Shown here piece by piece: positions 23,010-33,944 of a stretch of DNA of 64,000 nucleotides. The notes beneath the pieces were generated by a model, which worked only from the letters and a program-made list of their open reading frames with translations, searched no databases and was not told the DNA's origin. Source of the DNA: Saccharina japonica (lineage: Eukaryota; Sar; Phaeophyceae; Laminariales; Laminariaceae). Numbering within the stretch: the stretch's first letter is position 1; each line of letters opens with the position of its first letter. The stretch spans positions 175,813-239,812 of the forward strand of contig MEHQ01004162.1 in NCBI GenBank assembly GCA_008828725.1, in the 5' to 3' direction. Made by a program: the position numbers and the translations under genes.

Positions 23010-23710
23010 TTGTTTCGTGCTGTATGGTGCGTGATTTTATGACGATTTTGCACTACGGTACGGGGCACATATTGATGAGAAACAGCAATGTTGTCCAAGT
23101 TGAACATCTTTTCTTGAGGACGGGTGATTTCTATGGCACCCTAACTTGAGTACAGCGACTCCTAGATATATATATTTCCCTGCAAAAGTCAGTCTGCCGT
23201 TGTTATCGGCCGCGTTCTGATTAGGTGTCCTGTCCTGTATGTATGCATATAAAGTACCTACAGTAGGCATGTGATACCAGGTATTGTAATGGTATGGGCT
23301 ATTGCTTCTTAGCCTAGCAACTTAGAGGTGTGGGAGGGGTTTTGAGGAGCCGCATCTTCGACTCATGTTCTAATTCGGGGAACTGGGATTTCCCCGTTTT
23401 TCCCATATTTCTGCATATACGGCTCATCAGGGTGGGCTAGTGTAATGGTATGGGCTAGGAAGGCCGGTAATTACCTCTGCATAGGTAGTTGGTCCGTTTT
23501 CGTGTAACTTGGATGGCATTCGTATTCGGTATTCGGGGTATTTATAATATCTGTGGGCCATACTTGAAGCCCATCCCGAAGCAGATGTCATCTGGCTCGG
23601 GGATTAATAAAAGCTGCTTCTCTTCTACGCTTGACTCTACGGAAAGTGAGTAACACCAAGGATGCTTAATAGACAAACCTGCAAGGGGATACTCTGTGTC
23701 TCACCCAGTC
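23010..23710. other. Insertion present only in unit 1
   Basis: Unit 2 passes directly across this site (near 49475). The insert holds a direct repeat, TGTAATGGTATGGGCTA, at about 23285 and 23441. An AATAAAAGCTGCTTCTC stretch near 23607 could be a polyadenylation-like end. No frame or target duplication is convincing. Confidence 0.45.
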
Positions 23711-23984
23711 TTATCACAGTATGGTGTGCTTCCTGTTGTCATATTTCTGTGGTACTGCTGGTTTTGATTATTTCGCCCTATGGATGAAGACCTTTGTATG
23801 CTGCATAAATACCTACAAAAAATACTATGCCTGCACGTCTTGTCACGTTGCTGCTGATTCCAAATTTTGAACGATTCGCCATTGAGGCGGATAGACCCAT
23901 TGAAATCCCTACGTAGTTACGAATGAATATTGGAGTGTTTGTGTTTTTTTTTAATTCTTACCTGTACTTCTTCAAAAGTTCTCA

Positions 23985-26105
23985 TGAAGGGAGGATTTAA
24001 GGTAATAAGAAAAAAACGGCAAAAAAGTACTTTAGGGAAGGTAGGATTTGATCAAACATTACGGTAACTTTTGTCTCTCAGTTTCATTGGCCTCCACACA
24101 CCGAGCATTTTACCGACGCAGAACACCCCAACCTTGCTGCTTACTTGCTCTACACAACACACCAACGGTGGAAGCACAGAGACTCAAGAGGTGTAGCTAG
24201 GGTATGACACGGACGAACGGTGTTGGATTTTGCTAGCGGGGCACTGGCGGACTGCCGGCGGCCCGCTACGGTACGCTCTCGCCGGCTTGGTGTCGTGAAG
24301 GATGCGTGGTTAGAAGGAACCACTCGTACGTGCACGAGTACTCGTATACTCGTATGTACACGTACTCGTACCGCCTGGCTTGTAGAGCGCGACAGGATGA
24401 CAGATCGTCGCGTATTATTTCAATTTCCAGATACTGCGGTAGCAAATGTAGTAGCACTATACTTCTTATAGCAGCAGCGCCGGCGCGCCGCCACGGTCTA
24501 TATATGTCGGGCGACGGGCGGACCTGGAGCAGAGCGTGATGGCGCGGTGTCGCGCTTAGGTCGAGGGTAGCAGCAGGAGCAGTACACGACCAGAGGAATA
24601 GTCGGGCGCAAACAATTAAATTAAATTAAATCAGAAAAAACGGAAGCTATTGCTTCTGCTACTGCTGCTGCTGCTTCCGGCGCTGCAGATGCTGTTTTTT
24701 TACGTTGATAGCAAATGCCGCTGGTAGCTGCCGCCACGTAACTGCAGCCAACTGTGCTGCTGTATGCGGTCGTGGGATAGCAGCGGTGCGGTGGCACTGC
24801 GGTTATCCCTGCCGCCACCACCGTCGCTGGGCTGCCTTTTTTTCTCTCGTACGCTAGCATTCGTTGTCGGTATCTGTTTGGTTTGCCACATTGCCTCATC
24901 CCACTTCCCTTGGTATTTTCCAGGGCATTCCCCAGTATTTTCCCCGCGAGATTTATTCCGCGGCTTTGTGCGGGATTCGGGATTATCGCGTGGTCCCGCG
25001 ATAAATGCGAAATCCCGTTCCCGCACAAACGCGTCCCGCGCAAATTCCTAAATCCCGTTCCCGGTCCCGCAGAAAAGTGCAAATCCCTTTCCCGCACAAA
25101 CGCGTCCCGGGCAAATTGAAAAATCCCGTTCCCGCACAAACACGTCCCGCACGATTCCGGATATCCCGAAACCCGTCCGTAAAGAAACGTGAAATCCCGT
25201 ACAAACGTAAACGATAAACGCCCCTTCGTAGAAGAAGGGACTATGACCAGGCTACGTGCAAGTGTCAGGTTCCGACTTTGATTCTGTCTTTTGTTTTTGT
25301 GCCTGTTTTTTTTCCACAGCTATTTTTTGCGAAACAAAAAATGTGCTTGTACTGTGTAAACTTGGTACAAAATGGATAATCAAATGTGTTATTATTCAAT
25401 ACATATTGATTCGTGAGAGAGTTGAATTTGTGTTTGGTGTTGGGTGTGTATTTGTGAATTTGCGCTCCGTACAACAATCGCGGAGTAACCTTGGGGGTCG
25501 AATCCCGTCCAAAACAACATGTGTGGTACCACCGTCGTGATCGCCGAACACTGTAGCAGTGCCGTGAAATACCCGCGTCCAGTACAATCGATTCCCGCGT
25601 AATACCGTCGTAGCCGGATCCCGCACAAAAACTCCCGCTTAATCCCGTCGTGGCTGAATTCCGTCCCGTGGAGTCCCGCGGTGGCCGGATCCCGCACAAA
25701 AAATCTCGTGTAATCTCGTCGTGGCTGACTCCCGTCCCGGCCCGTCCCGCGGTAGCCGGATCACGCACAAACAAATCTGTCGAATCCCGTGGTGGTTAGA
25801 TCCCGTTAAAACAATCCCGTTTAATCCCCTGGGGGCTAAATCCCGTCCCGGGGAGTCCCGCGGTGGCCGGATCCCGCACAAACAATTTCGTAAACTTCTG
25901 TGGTACCTGAATCCCGCGGGATTTGGTCCCGGAGTCGAAACCGCGTCCCGACGAATGCCCTGGTATTTTCGGAGGCGTGGCCTGTCGAAATGAGTTTACT
26001 TCAATCCCAAACACACCGAACTCGTGAAGGAAATATAATTGACTTTTTGTTGCGGAAGGAAAGTACTGTTTGTATTTTCTTCTATCGCAGACACTCTATT
26101 ATATA
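23985..26105 (+). repeat. Diverged duplicate of 15990-18575 (copy b)
   Basis: Absent from unit 2 at this position, so it entered unit 1 separately, or was lost in unit 2. It is non-coding. Its right part is interrupted by the hAT-like element at 24921-25962. Without that element it is about 1.1 kb, shorter than copy a. Confidence 0.7.
24921..25962. mobile_element. Non-autonomous hAT-like element with TCCCG-rich interior
   Basis: The 8-bp target duplication GTATTTTC lies at 24913-24920 and 25963-25970. Perfect 10-bp inverted ends, CAGGGCATTC and GAATGCCCTG, have the CAGGG start typical of hAT elements. The paralogous copy a shows the empty site near 18427-18436. The interior is almost entirely degenerate repeats of the type CCCGCGGTGGCCGGATCCCG separated by ACAAA-rich linkers. 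There is no transposase frame. Both strands stay open for long stretches only because of the repeat composition. Confidence 0.88.
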
Positions 26106-26134
26106 TATACAGAATGTCGGGAAATACACAGACG

Positions 26135-26522
26135 ATGACGGCTCACTGCTCTCATACAATCCGTGAACTCAGTACCTCGATCCGTCTCAAACAACCTCCG
26201 AACTGCTTGGAAACAAGGCGATACCACTGAACCTCTCTAGGGCACAATTATTTAGCAAACGACAATCCCTACTTTTAGCTTGCCACGATTTGAAATAGCG
26301 ACATATCACACCGGGCCAAGCCATGATGACTCTATTTTTATACGAACTGTGTGGGTCCATGTCAATCAGCCTTGGACTGCAAGGCCGTCAACTCCGCGGC
26401 TGTTTACTGATTAACACTGCACTAGAGACAGAGGTGATGACTCAGCCATGAACCCCCTTTGCTGGCGTGACATCGCTTCCTGTTTTGACCCAGGTGCTTC
26501 ACCGCCACAGTATTCAACAAGA
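26135..26522 (+). promoter_or_regulatory. Conserved 5' flank of gene B1 with a possible 3' splice site
   Basis: Collinear with 51846-52226 and homologous in inverted orientation to the flanks of A1-A3 (GTCCATG, GGCCGTCAAC and CTCAGCCAT boxes). The tract TGTTTTGACCCAG ends in AG at 26492-26493, again 29 bases before the ATG at 26523. An in-frame upstream ATG at 26448 is shared with B2 but not with A genes. It would add 25 poorly conserved residues. Confidence 0.5.
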
Positions 26523-27493
26523 ATGGTGCGTTGCTCAGGTAATTCCTGCACGCGCAGCGCAAATTTCAATGTCGAAGGTAGCAAAACAGCGGCATATTGC
26601 AGGGAACATGCTCAGGACGGTATGGTGAACATCTATACTAAGCGTTGCGCACACGACTTCTGCACTAAACCCTCGACTTTCATCGTCGAGGGTAGCAAGA
26701 CGGCCGTGTCCTGCAAACAACAGGCTGGGTACGGCATGGTGCTCATTGCTGGGAAGCGTTGTTCACATCACGCCTGCACTACAAGACCAAAATTCAACAT
26801 CGAGGGTAGCAAGACAGCGGCGTACTGCAAAGCGCCGGCATTGCGAACGTTAAATCCAAGCATTGATAGGATCACTCCCGCACTACAAGGCCGAGCTTCA
26901 GCAGTGAGGGTAGCAAGACGGCGGCGTACTGTAAAGCCCATGCGAAGGACGGCATGGTGAACGTGAACGTGAATTGTAAGCGCTGCTCAAGTCACTCCTG
27001 CACTAGAAGGCCGAGTTTCAACGTTGAGGGTAGCAAGACGGCAGCGTACTGCAAGCAACATGCTGATGAAAACGTGGTACTCGTAGCTGTCCGTAACAGG
27101 TGTTGCTCATATGACGGATGCAAGAGGGTCGTGAGCTGGGGTGTCGACCTCGATGACGTGCCCACTGTGTGCGCCAGTCACAAGGGTGATCTGCTGGGCA
27201 ACCACGTGATCTACTCCCGTGCCAGGTGCCGAGTGGGTGGCTGTTCGAAAAACGCGCGCTGGGGCCTCACGGGAAAGCGGCCCACCCATTGTTCTGATCA
27301 CGGCCGGCTCCAGACCGGACTTGTTTGCACGATCAGGACGGAGTGCAGCAGGGCAGACGCTCACAACCAATCCGATGGTGCAGTTAGGCGGCCGTCATTT
27401 TGCATTAAAACTGAGTGCGCGTTTCGAAACGTATTCGAAGTCAACCGGGACATGTTTACACTCTGTTCAACTCTGCGTGGTGGCTTTCGATAG
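26523..27493 (+). pseudogene. EsV-1-7 repeat protein B1, disrupted in repeat 4
   Basis: The frame opens with Met-Val-Arg-Cys and EsV-1-7 repeats 1-3 (to about 26830). Repeat 2 has Gln for its His, and repeat 3 loses its His where a deletion of roughly ten bases, relative to B2, breaks the frame. In the original register repeat 4 then contains consecutive stops near 26863. Two repeats' worth of sequence therefore reads out of frame until the second open segment (26954 onward), which encodes one standard repeat, the divergent repeat of the VCASHK type, the THCSDH repeat and the conserved tail ending near Lys-Thr-Glu-Cys-Ala-Phe. The TGA used by B2 is CGA here, so the frame runs 21 residues further to 27493. 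Its neighbour A2 is convergent, 4.4 kb away. Confidence 0.85.
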
Positions 27494-29036
27494 AGAGCGC
27501 ACAACCAAACATCTTGCCACGGCTGTAACTTATTAGAGTGCAATATATAGCATTTGGGTGTTGCCCAACGTGTTGTCCTCTGGGGATGAGAGCCCAACTC
27601 GGCGTGATACAAAGAGGACACAACTAGTCGAGTTTCCCGGGCCAAGCCTAACCATCCTGAATAATGTGCTTCGCAAGGAGAGAGTGAGAGCGATTTACGT
27701 TTTAGAAAGCATGGTACGATCGGGGATAGCACGGTTTTACCCGAACTATGTTTGACGGGACAAAACCCTTCAACTTGACAACAATTATGTATCCCATATA
27801 TTTGTGTTGCGTATTATTTCCCATTAACACGTAGGCCATGAATTCATTCATCGGGTTAAAGTTAATGGTATACATATTTTTCACGATTCAGTTTTGGATG
27901 GAGGTATGGGGCAATCCAAGCGGAGAGCCTCCGAAACTTATTAATGCTTCCTTGTCGTATTCGTTTTGGATCCGACCGATCTTCTGCGTACCGAACATGG
28001 CCTTGGACTTGGTAGCCCAAGGAGGACTCCGCGGGGTTGTTCCGACTCTGTGGCGCGGAGGTCAACAATTAAGATGCAGCTGGAAAACAATTGTCAACCC
28101 CGAGATAGTACGTAACTTAGCCCGATCGTGTTCGTTGAATGCCGAATAAACCACCAAGCACGCCTGATATGGATGTGGTAGTTTTCATCTTTGTTGACAG
28201 AATGGTAACTGCCGTAGACGCGTACGCGTACGCCGTTTTTTTATTGCGTGCCCAGATGAATGGGGCGCCCTTCGTATACGGTGTCTCTCTGCGTGTGTGG
28301 ACCTTCAGGGTACGCTATGGGCCATACCCATATCCGCTGAGTCGTTTTTTGAAATGCGTTACTTCTTACCTCCAATGGACCTTTGTTGCCCATTCTGGCA
28401 GAAGCCATCAACAGAGAGGCCAAGACTGTAGCAGTACCCACCCCGTACATGTTGTTCCCGACACCTTCATCAAGAGATGGCCTACACAACAGTAGTTGGG
28501 CACTGTGGCATTGAGTCCCGACTGTATCATGTACAATGCCCGCCGTACGCCACCCCCTTTGGTAGTTCGAAGGTAGGACGAAATAAAGTATGTGCCGGAC
28601 AACGATGAAGACTACCGCATCGGGTAAATAAGTCTGCCTGGGGGGGCAGGGAGCGTGTAGAAAGCCTCCCAATAGACGAAATGTGTATAACAACATGTGC
28701 GCTGTAAGGTGACATTGGTAGTGCTGCACGTTCTTGACAAACGTCTAACAAAGCGGCCTTTATCGTGTGGGTGTGTTCTCTCTCATTCGGTATTGCTGGC
28801 TAAATTGCTGTTACACCTTATGTATCCCTGTGATTGTCGAGGGCGGGAAGTCGTTGAATCCTTACATTTCGCCGGTCAGGTAAACAGGTCTTGTTGCCAG
28901 CAGCATTATCGACTCTCGACCTCCGGCTGGAAAGGCCGCGCACACGTAGAAGCTTTCCGCTTGCCTCTGTCATATACCAGCGGTACCCATAGCGATCATT
29001 ACCACATTAAAGATGGTCGCCTAGTCTGCGGGTTCG
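27494..29036. repeat. Non-coding 3' flank of gene B1
   Basis: Collinear with 53232-54844. Open frames at 27838-28149 (plus) and 27862-28068 (minus) have relatives in unit 2. Their differences are mostly amino-acid replacing, so they are unlikely to be genes. The block near 27860-27960 resembles, in inverted orientation, the 3' flank of gene A (about 760-880). Confidence 0.6.
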
Positions 29037-29345
29037 CACGGACGAGTTTAGGAGTATCCATTTCACGGGATGTGTATCCGCGCACCCATGCCTTCGTGCG
29101 GAATCAACGAAACCCCGTATTTCAGTAAGGTTGTACCTGGTGTTTGTGCTGCACTAAACGGTTATGGTGTGAGGCATCCGAGAGCGCGTCCGAGTTAACA
29201 AGTATTCCCTTCAAGGAATGTGTAGCCGCACGCCCATCCTTTCGTGCGGGATCAACAAAGCACCGTCTTTCAGTAAGGTTGTACCTGGTGTTTGTGCTGC
29301 ACACAACGGGTTTGAGTGGGTGATCCGAGAGCGCGACGAAAACCA
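29037..29345. repeat. Tandem pair of roughly 157-base units
   Basis: Two units begin near 29042 and 29193. Each contains TTCAGTAAGGTTGTACCTGG and GTGTTTGTGCTGC and ends at CCGAGAGCGCG. The same pair is preserved in unit 2 (54845-55140), so it predates the tandem duplication. Confidence 0.85.
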
Positions 29346-30246
29346 CGTGAAACAACCCTGCTGTCCACGCCAATGGCTGGTTTGAATATGATTGAAACGC
29401 GCGGTAGACGCCTGTGCGGTGTTCTCGCCCAATCATACTACTGTAGTGTCAATGGAACCAAGGACATTGTTTCGGCGTTATCGTTCCCTCTTTATAGCTG
29501 TACCACATAATAAATCGTGCTCTGCCACTCAGAATGATACTGTCATCTGCCGTTACCATTCAACCTCCTACTTCACCGCGAAACTCCTACATTTCTAACC
29601 GCTTCTTGTGAAGAAGCAGAAACCAATATGCCCATAAAATGTTGCTGGTCCAGTAATGCGACTGTGTAAGTATTACAGTACCAGGTATTGCTTAGAAGAC
29701 TGTATGGCGTTCCTGTCCAATGATTTGTATGTCGCAGAGCCTTCTTGAACCTCCTTCCGATATTTACTCCCTCGGTGACTGTACTGTTTATACGCTCTTG
29801 CCTCCAACACACTGCTATCCTATATTTCGTACTCTCAAATATTGTAGCTGTCACTAGGCTAGATTCCGTACACTATGCTTTTCGACGAGGGAGCCGATGT
29901 TTTACTCCCAGTAAAGTTCGGGTCGAAACCGCAACAAACGGCGAAGATGATGTGCAGGCATACATGAAAGAGAAAGCACACATCAGCAAAAACACGACGG
30001 ACAGCACAACACGCCCGAAATATCATGCATTTGTTTTCATCCGTGATGTTAGATGCGCACGACATGAGAGCAGCAACTTTCCTTTTATTAGTTTTGCTTC
30101 TCTTGATATTGCTGCGGCGTGGGGTATGCTTGGTACTGATGGACGATTGCCTCGCTTTTAAGGCTGTTTGTGCTGCTTTATGGCAGTAGGACCCCAAAAT
30201 CGGCAATGGGTCCGGGCAAGCTACAGGTTCGACTGTCTCGATATAC
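29346..30246. other. Intergenic, between convergent genes B1 and A2
   Basis: No gene is supported. A 138-codon plus frame (29745-30161) is broken by a TGA and a two-base length change in unit 2 (55697-55770). Confidence 0.5.
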
Positions 30247-31846
30247 ATGCAGAAGCAATCGCACGGCTGGAATCACACAAAGCAAACATAATGTTCACAA
30301 CCGGGAGTGAAGTGAACGGTTCCGACCCGAGTCGATGGATGCGCACATCTTGAGCGGCGGCTGTCCTTCGATACAAGCGAACCCGTCCTACTGTAGTTTG
30401 ACCCGGTCAACATTAGGAAAAGGTCCCCTACTAGTTTGGCGCTGTCAGAAATAGAAAACCGGGTGCGTTCGCAAGAAATCATATCCCAGGTCACCCACGA
30501 AACTCACGCCAAGATCCAGCGGAGGCCGCGCTGCTGATGTTGATCAGCTGCCAGTTTCCGCTGTGGTATGGCGTCAATGTTTGGGGATCGTTCTATGGGA
30601 AAGATGCCAAGGGCATCCATGACATATGATTTCATGGGACATACAGACAGATGGACGTACGTACGGACCGATAGACTAAGGAGCTTCCGCGATGAGAGGT
30701 TAAAGATGTCAACCAGATGTATAATATGCAGTGCGAGTAGAAGTACCTGAGTGTGGCATACCCACCCGCGAACTTCTGGGACTCCATTGAAATAAAGGCT
30801 CAAGCGTCAGTCTTCGTTGGCTAGCCAACCGACTTCCGGATGTCTTCCTGCTTTTCCCGCAAGACATCCCTCTGACTCGCTGGTGGCCGGCGTAGGTGTG
30901 CCAACGCGTGTGCTCGTTACATACTACTACTGTACTGGCTATTTAGGGTCCCAGTGCCCCAAATTCATTTACCATTCTATGATCCCCGATCCCCGATGCT
31001 GACATGCCAAATTCTCTTAGGTACAATAAACCACGGTTTGTTCTTTGACACTCCGGTAGCGGAGGCCGATACTGCGTGTATGAACAAACCTGTCCTTTTC
31101 TCATATACGTCTTGTTGTGTGCCTTTCGAGGTAGCAACAAATCCACCTTGGCCTCCGTAGGTCGACGGACGTCGCATTTACAGTATCAGGCACTACGCTG
31201 CCAGTAAATGCAACAAACATCTGCTTATTGACCGTAGTCCCAGCCGACCTGTTGAATACCACGTTCACTAGATATGTATGACACACGCATGCTACGGCGT
31301 TAGAGTGCACCTGCTTTCGTCGCGAGGTTCCTTGCCTGACCAAATAAATACTTCGTTAAACACTACCGGTATGTTGTTGAGAAACACAATACGCCGGCAA
31401 CCCGATGAACAGCCACTGGTCTGCTGATACACGACGAAATCGTTGAAAACCTAAAATGATGCTGGGTATATCTTAAACTGAGGAGCCCCTTCAACACAAA
31501 CTATGTGGGCCAAACCGTGTTAACCGTGTCGTGCCACGCGTTCAGCCATCTCCCACGGAACTTTCATTGCAACCATCTGCTACTTTTTCCAGCACATCAT
31601 TCACGAAGGTGACGCCTGATCATATGTTCGTCATGCTCCAAACAGTGAGGTAACGAGCTGTCCCCCACAACGACAAGCATACTTGGGGCAAACGTCAAGG
31701 CCGGCCTCAATAATCGATTCGTTTGTTACCGATTACTACGGTATGCCGCTGTGGAGTGACTGTTAAGTTGGGGACTCGCCATCGCGAGCCACCAACAGAG
31801 ATACCTGGACCGACCGTGATATTGCTCAAGTTCACTGTCATACGCT
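30247..31846. other. Non-coding 3' flank of gene A2, with a unit-2-specific insertion
   Basis: Collinear with 1-1189 and 56056-57339. About 310 bases (30790-31105) have no counterpart in units 1 and 3, where the flanks join near 545 and 56600. The insert has no obvious inverted ends or reading frame. Confidence 0.6.
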
Positions 31847-32977
31847 TTAAAACACACACTCAGTTTTAACGCGGAATGAGGGCCCCCTGACGGCACTATA
31901 GGAGGTGCTACGGAAGTCTCTCTTGCTGCGAGTCGTCCTAATAGTGCAGACGAGTCCGTTCTGAAGAGTGCCGTGATCAGGGCAGTGAGTTGGCTGCATC
32001 CCGTCGGGTCCCCACCGTGATACTTTTGCACAATCATCCACTCCACACCGGGCATTGAAATCGACCGAGTTGGAGCCCAAAATATCGCTTTTGTGGCTGG
32101 CGCATACAGTGGCCACACCGTCGATCAGTACACCCCACCTCGGTACACTAGTGCAAGCGTCGTGTGAACAGCGTCTCTTGCCGATATTAACCATGCCGTC
32201 CTCAGCATGCCTCTTGCAGTATGCAGCCCTGTTGCTGCCCTCGGCATTGAAACTTGGCACCAGATCGCAGGAGTCATGCAAGCAGCGCCTGGTGCGAACG
32301 TCTACCATGCTGTCCTCAGCATGTCTCTTGCAGTATGCAGCCGCCTTGCTGCCCTTGATGTTAAAGCTTGGTCGCGTCTTGCAAGAGTTTTGTAGGCATC
32401 TCCTAGAGACAACGTTTACCATCCCGTCCTCCGCATGATTCCTGCAGTACGACGCCATCTTGCTGCCCTCCATGTTAAAGCTTGGCTGCATCTTGCAGGA
32501 GCCATGTGCGCAACGCATTCCCATTACACAGACCATGCCGTCCTTGGCGTGTTGTTTGCAGTACGCCGCCGTCTTGCTACCCTCGACGTTGAAACTCGGT
32601 TTCGTAGTGCAGGAGTCATGTGAGCAATGCCACCTACCAAAGGGCACCATGCCGTCTTTGGCGTGTTGTTTGCAGTACGCAGCCATCTTGCTTCCCTCGA
32701 AGTTAAAGCGTGCCCGCGTCTTGCAGGAATCATGTGAACAAAGCCTGCTGACGACGTCCACCATGCCGTTATGAGAATGTGTCTTGCAGTACGCCGGCGT
32801 CTTGCTGCCCTTGATATTGTAGGTTGGTGACCTAGTACAATCGTCATGTGAGCACCTTCTCTTGCGAATGTTCACCATGCCGTCGTCAGAATGCTGTTTG
32901 CAGTAAGCCGCCGTCTTGCTGCCTTGGACATTGAAGTTGGCGCGTCGTGTGCAGGAAGCACGTGGGCAACGCACCAT
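31847..32977 (-). CDS. EsV-1-7 cysteine-rich repeat protein A2 (nine repeats, intact)
   Basis: The ATG complementary to 32975-32977, in the context ACCATGG, opens a 376-codon frame. The protein is nine consecutive EsV-1-7 repeats, C-x4-C-x16-C-x2-H, each about 38 residues; repeats 1-7 have the core FN(V/I/M/F/A)xGSK. Repeat 8 (ending VCASHK) and repeat 9 (ending THCPDH, with 15 rather than 16 residues between its second and third Cys) diverge but keep all Cys and His. A tail of about 45 residues follows, ending Lys-Thr-Glu-Cys-Val-Phe. All 36 presumed zinc ligands are present. No signal peptide or membrane segment is visible. In Ectocarpus the related IMM protein controls basal cell fate in early development; the biochemical role of the family is not established. 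In-frame sequence upstream of the Met stays open and keeps Ser-Pro-Pro-Gln-Tyr, so a further 5' exon is possible. Confidence 0.92.
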   Translation of the reverse strand: MVRCPRASCTRRANFNVQGSKTAAYCKQHSDDGMVNIRKRRCSHDDCTRSPTYNIKGSKTPAYCKTHSHNGMVDVVSRLCSHDSCKTRARFNFEGSKMAAYCKQHAKDGMVPFGRWHCSHDSCTTKPSFNVEGSKTAAYCKQHAKDGMVCVMGMRCAHGSCKMQPSFNMEGSKMASYCRNHAEDGMVNVVSRRCLQNSCKTRPSFNIKGSKAAAYCKRHAEDSMVDVRTRRCLHDSCDLVPSFNAEGSNRAAYCKRHAEDGMVNIGKRRCSHDACTSVPRWGVLIDGVATVCASHKSDILGSNSVDFNARCGVDDCAKVSRWGPDGMQPTHCPDHGTLQNGLVCTIRTTRSKRDFRSTSYSAVRGPSFRVKTECVF

Positions 32978-33330
32978 GGTTGCAAGATACTGGGGCGGTG
33001 AAACACGTAGGGAAAATAAAGAGGGCACGTGGAGACAACAAGAAGGGTTATGGCTGAGCTATCGCACTTCTCGTTACTGGAGTCATCAGTAAAACTAGTT
33101 CGGGTTTTGACGGCCTCGTAGTGGAACGCCGCATTGACATGGTCTCACGCATTTGGTACTTGGAATAGGCTATCATACAGTAGAACGATACTACACGTCG
33201 CAGACTCGAATACTGGTGTGCTGCTGGAGCGCTTTGTGTTTGCCTACGACAAACCGTCGAACGAGCATACTAATCTTCCTTGGTGGTCAGCAATCCAAAA
33301 GTTGATTTTGTGATCACTCATTGGGTTGAC
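32978..33330 (-). promoter_or_regulatory. Conserved 5' flank of gene A2, putative acceptor AG changed to AC
   Basis: Same architecture as the other four flanks. At the position where A1, A3, B1 and B2 have AG 29 bases before the ATG, A2 reads AC (tract TATTTTCCCTAC). The next AG is 14 bases nearer the ATG, within CACCGCCCCAG. If the AG is a real splice acceptor, A2 must use another one. Confidence 0.45.
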
Positions 33331-33944
33331 GGGAATGTTCCACGGATTAGATAAGTAGTGTGCGAAATTCCCGTCTGTCGATATAGCATAACATGAGAAA
33401 ACAAACTGTACAAGGAGATGCAGTGTGGTTGAGACTCATCGCTATCACGACAAAGGGTTAAAGAGCATCGAGAGCACCGCTAAAACTCGTTGTGGCACTG
33501 CTATATTTGAGCGCTACACACCTTACGGTTTATTGTCGTGAAGGGAGTGGGAGTACTCCAGAGAAACGCCGGGGTGGCGGTGGCGGTGGGTGGCAGCCAA
33601 CGCGCTCAGCACATACAACGGCAGTACCCTCGCGTCCAGACCCTTAGGGTGAGGTACAGTCGTGTGTGTTGCACTCCCACTTCGTAGACTAGGCCAATGT
33701 CAGGCACTGCGTGGCAAGGCGAGTGTGAAGTTGCAGGAAACGCTGCCTCCTTACATGTCACATCCAGACCAGGTCACACGCAGTCTGCAATACCCAGTCC
33801 GCGTATTAGGTTTGCGCTGTGCGTGAAACACAGCCACCGATCCAACTGTACCTCGAGCCCAGCATATATTGTGAGCAGGGTGCGGGACGCGAATGCATGG
33901 CTCCTAGAGGGCAAGTCCAGCCTTAAAACGACCCACGCGTGTCG
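33331..33944. repeat. Upstream flank of A2, inverted homologue of the gene B arm
   Basis: Non-coding. From 33440 to 34830 (interrupted by the SINE at 33945-34270) the reverse complement aligns with 19440-20510. It is collinear with 2880-3560 and 58830-59500. Confidence 0.6.

Larger units (their letters stand above)
1..30246. repeat. Segmental tandem repeat, unit 1
   Basis: The sequence at position 1 recurs at 30247 and again at 56056, followed by long collinear blocks, so the window is a tandem array. Unit 1 matches unit 2 in these blocks: 1-3564 with 30247-34440, 3775-5066 and 6715-7925 with 36510-39245, 7925-9165 with 42705-43975, 11180-11530 with 44000-44368, 20290-23010 with 46690-49475, 23715-23930 with 49475-49690, and 26135-30246 with 51846-56055. 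Unit 1 is longer because of extra DNA at 5072-6710, 9166-11174, 11530-20290, 23010-23710 and 23985-26105. It contains EsV-1-7 genes A1 and B1. The boundary at 30246 is set only by where the window starts; the true breakpoint of the duplication may lie elsewhere in the cycle. Confidence 0.9.

Noticed and set aside
23441-23652. Possible solo LTR (starts TGTAAT, ends GTAACA, AATAAA inside)
   Set aside because: No target duplication and no second copy in the window; the TGTAATGG word repeats 156 bases away for another reason.
27838-28149. 103-codon frame with a counterpart at 53607-53951
   Set aside because: Between copies most differences replace amino acids, and an overlapping minus frame is equally preserved, so no coding constraint is seen.
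29745-30161. 138-codon frame
   Set aside because: The unit 2 copy has TGA and a two-base length change in the middle.
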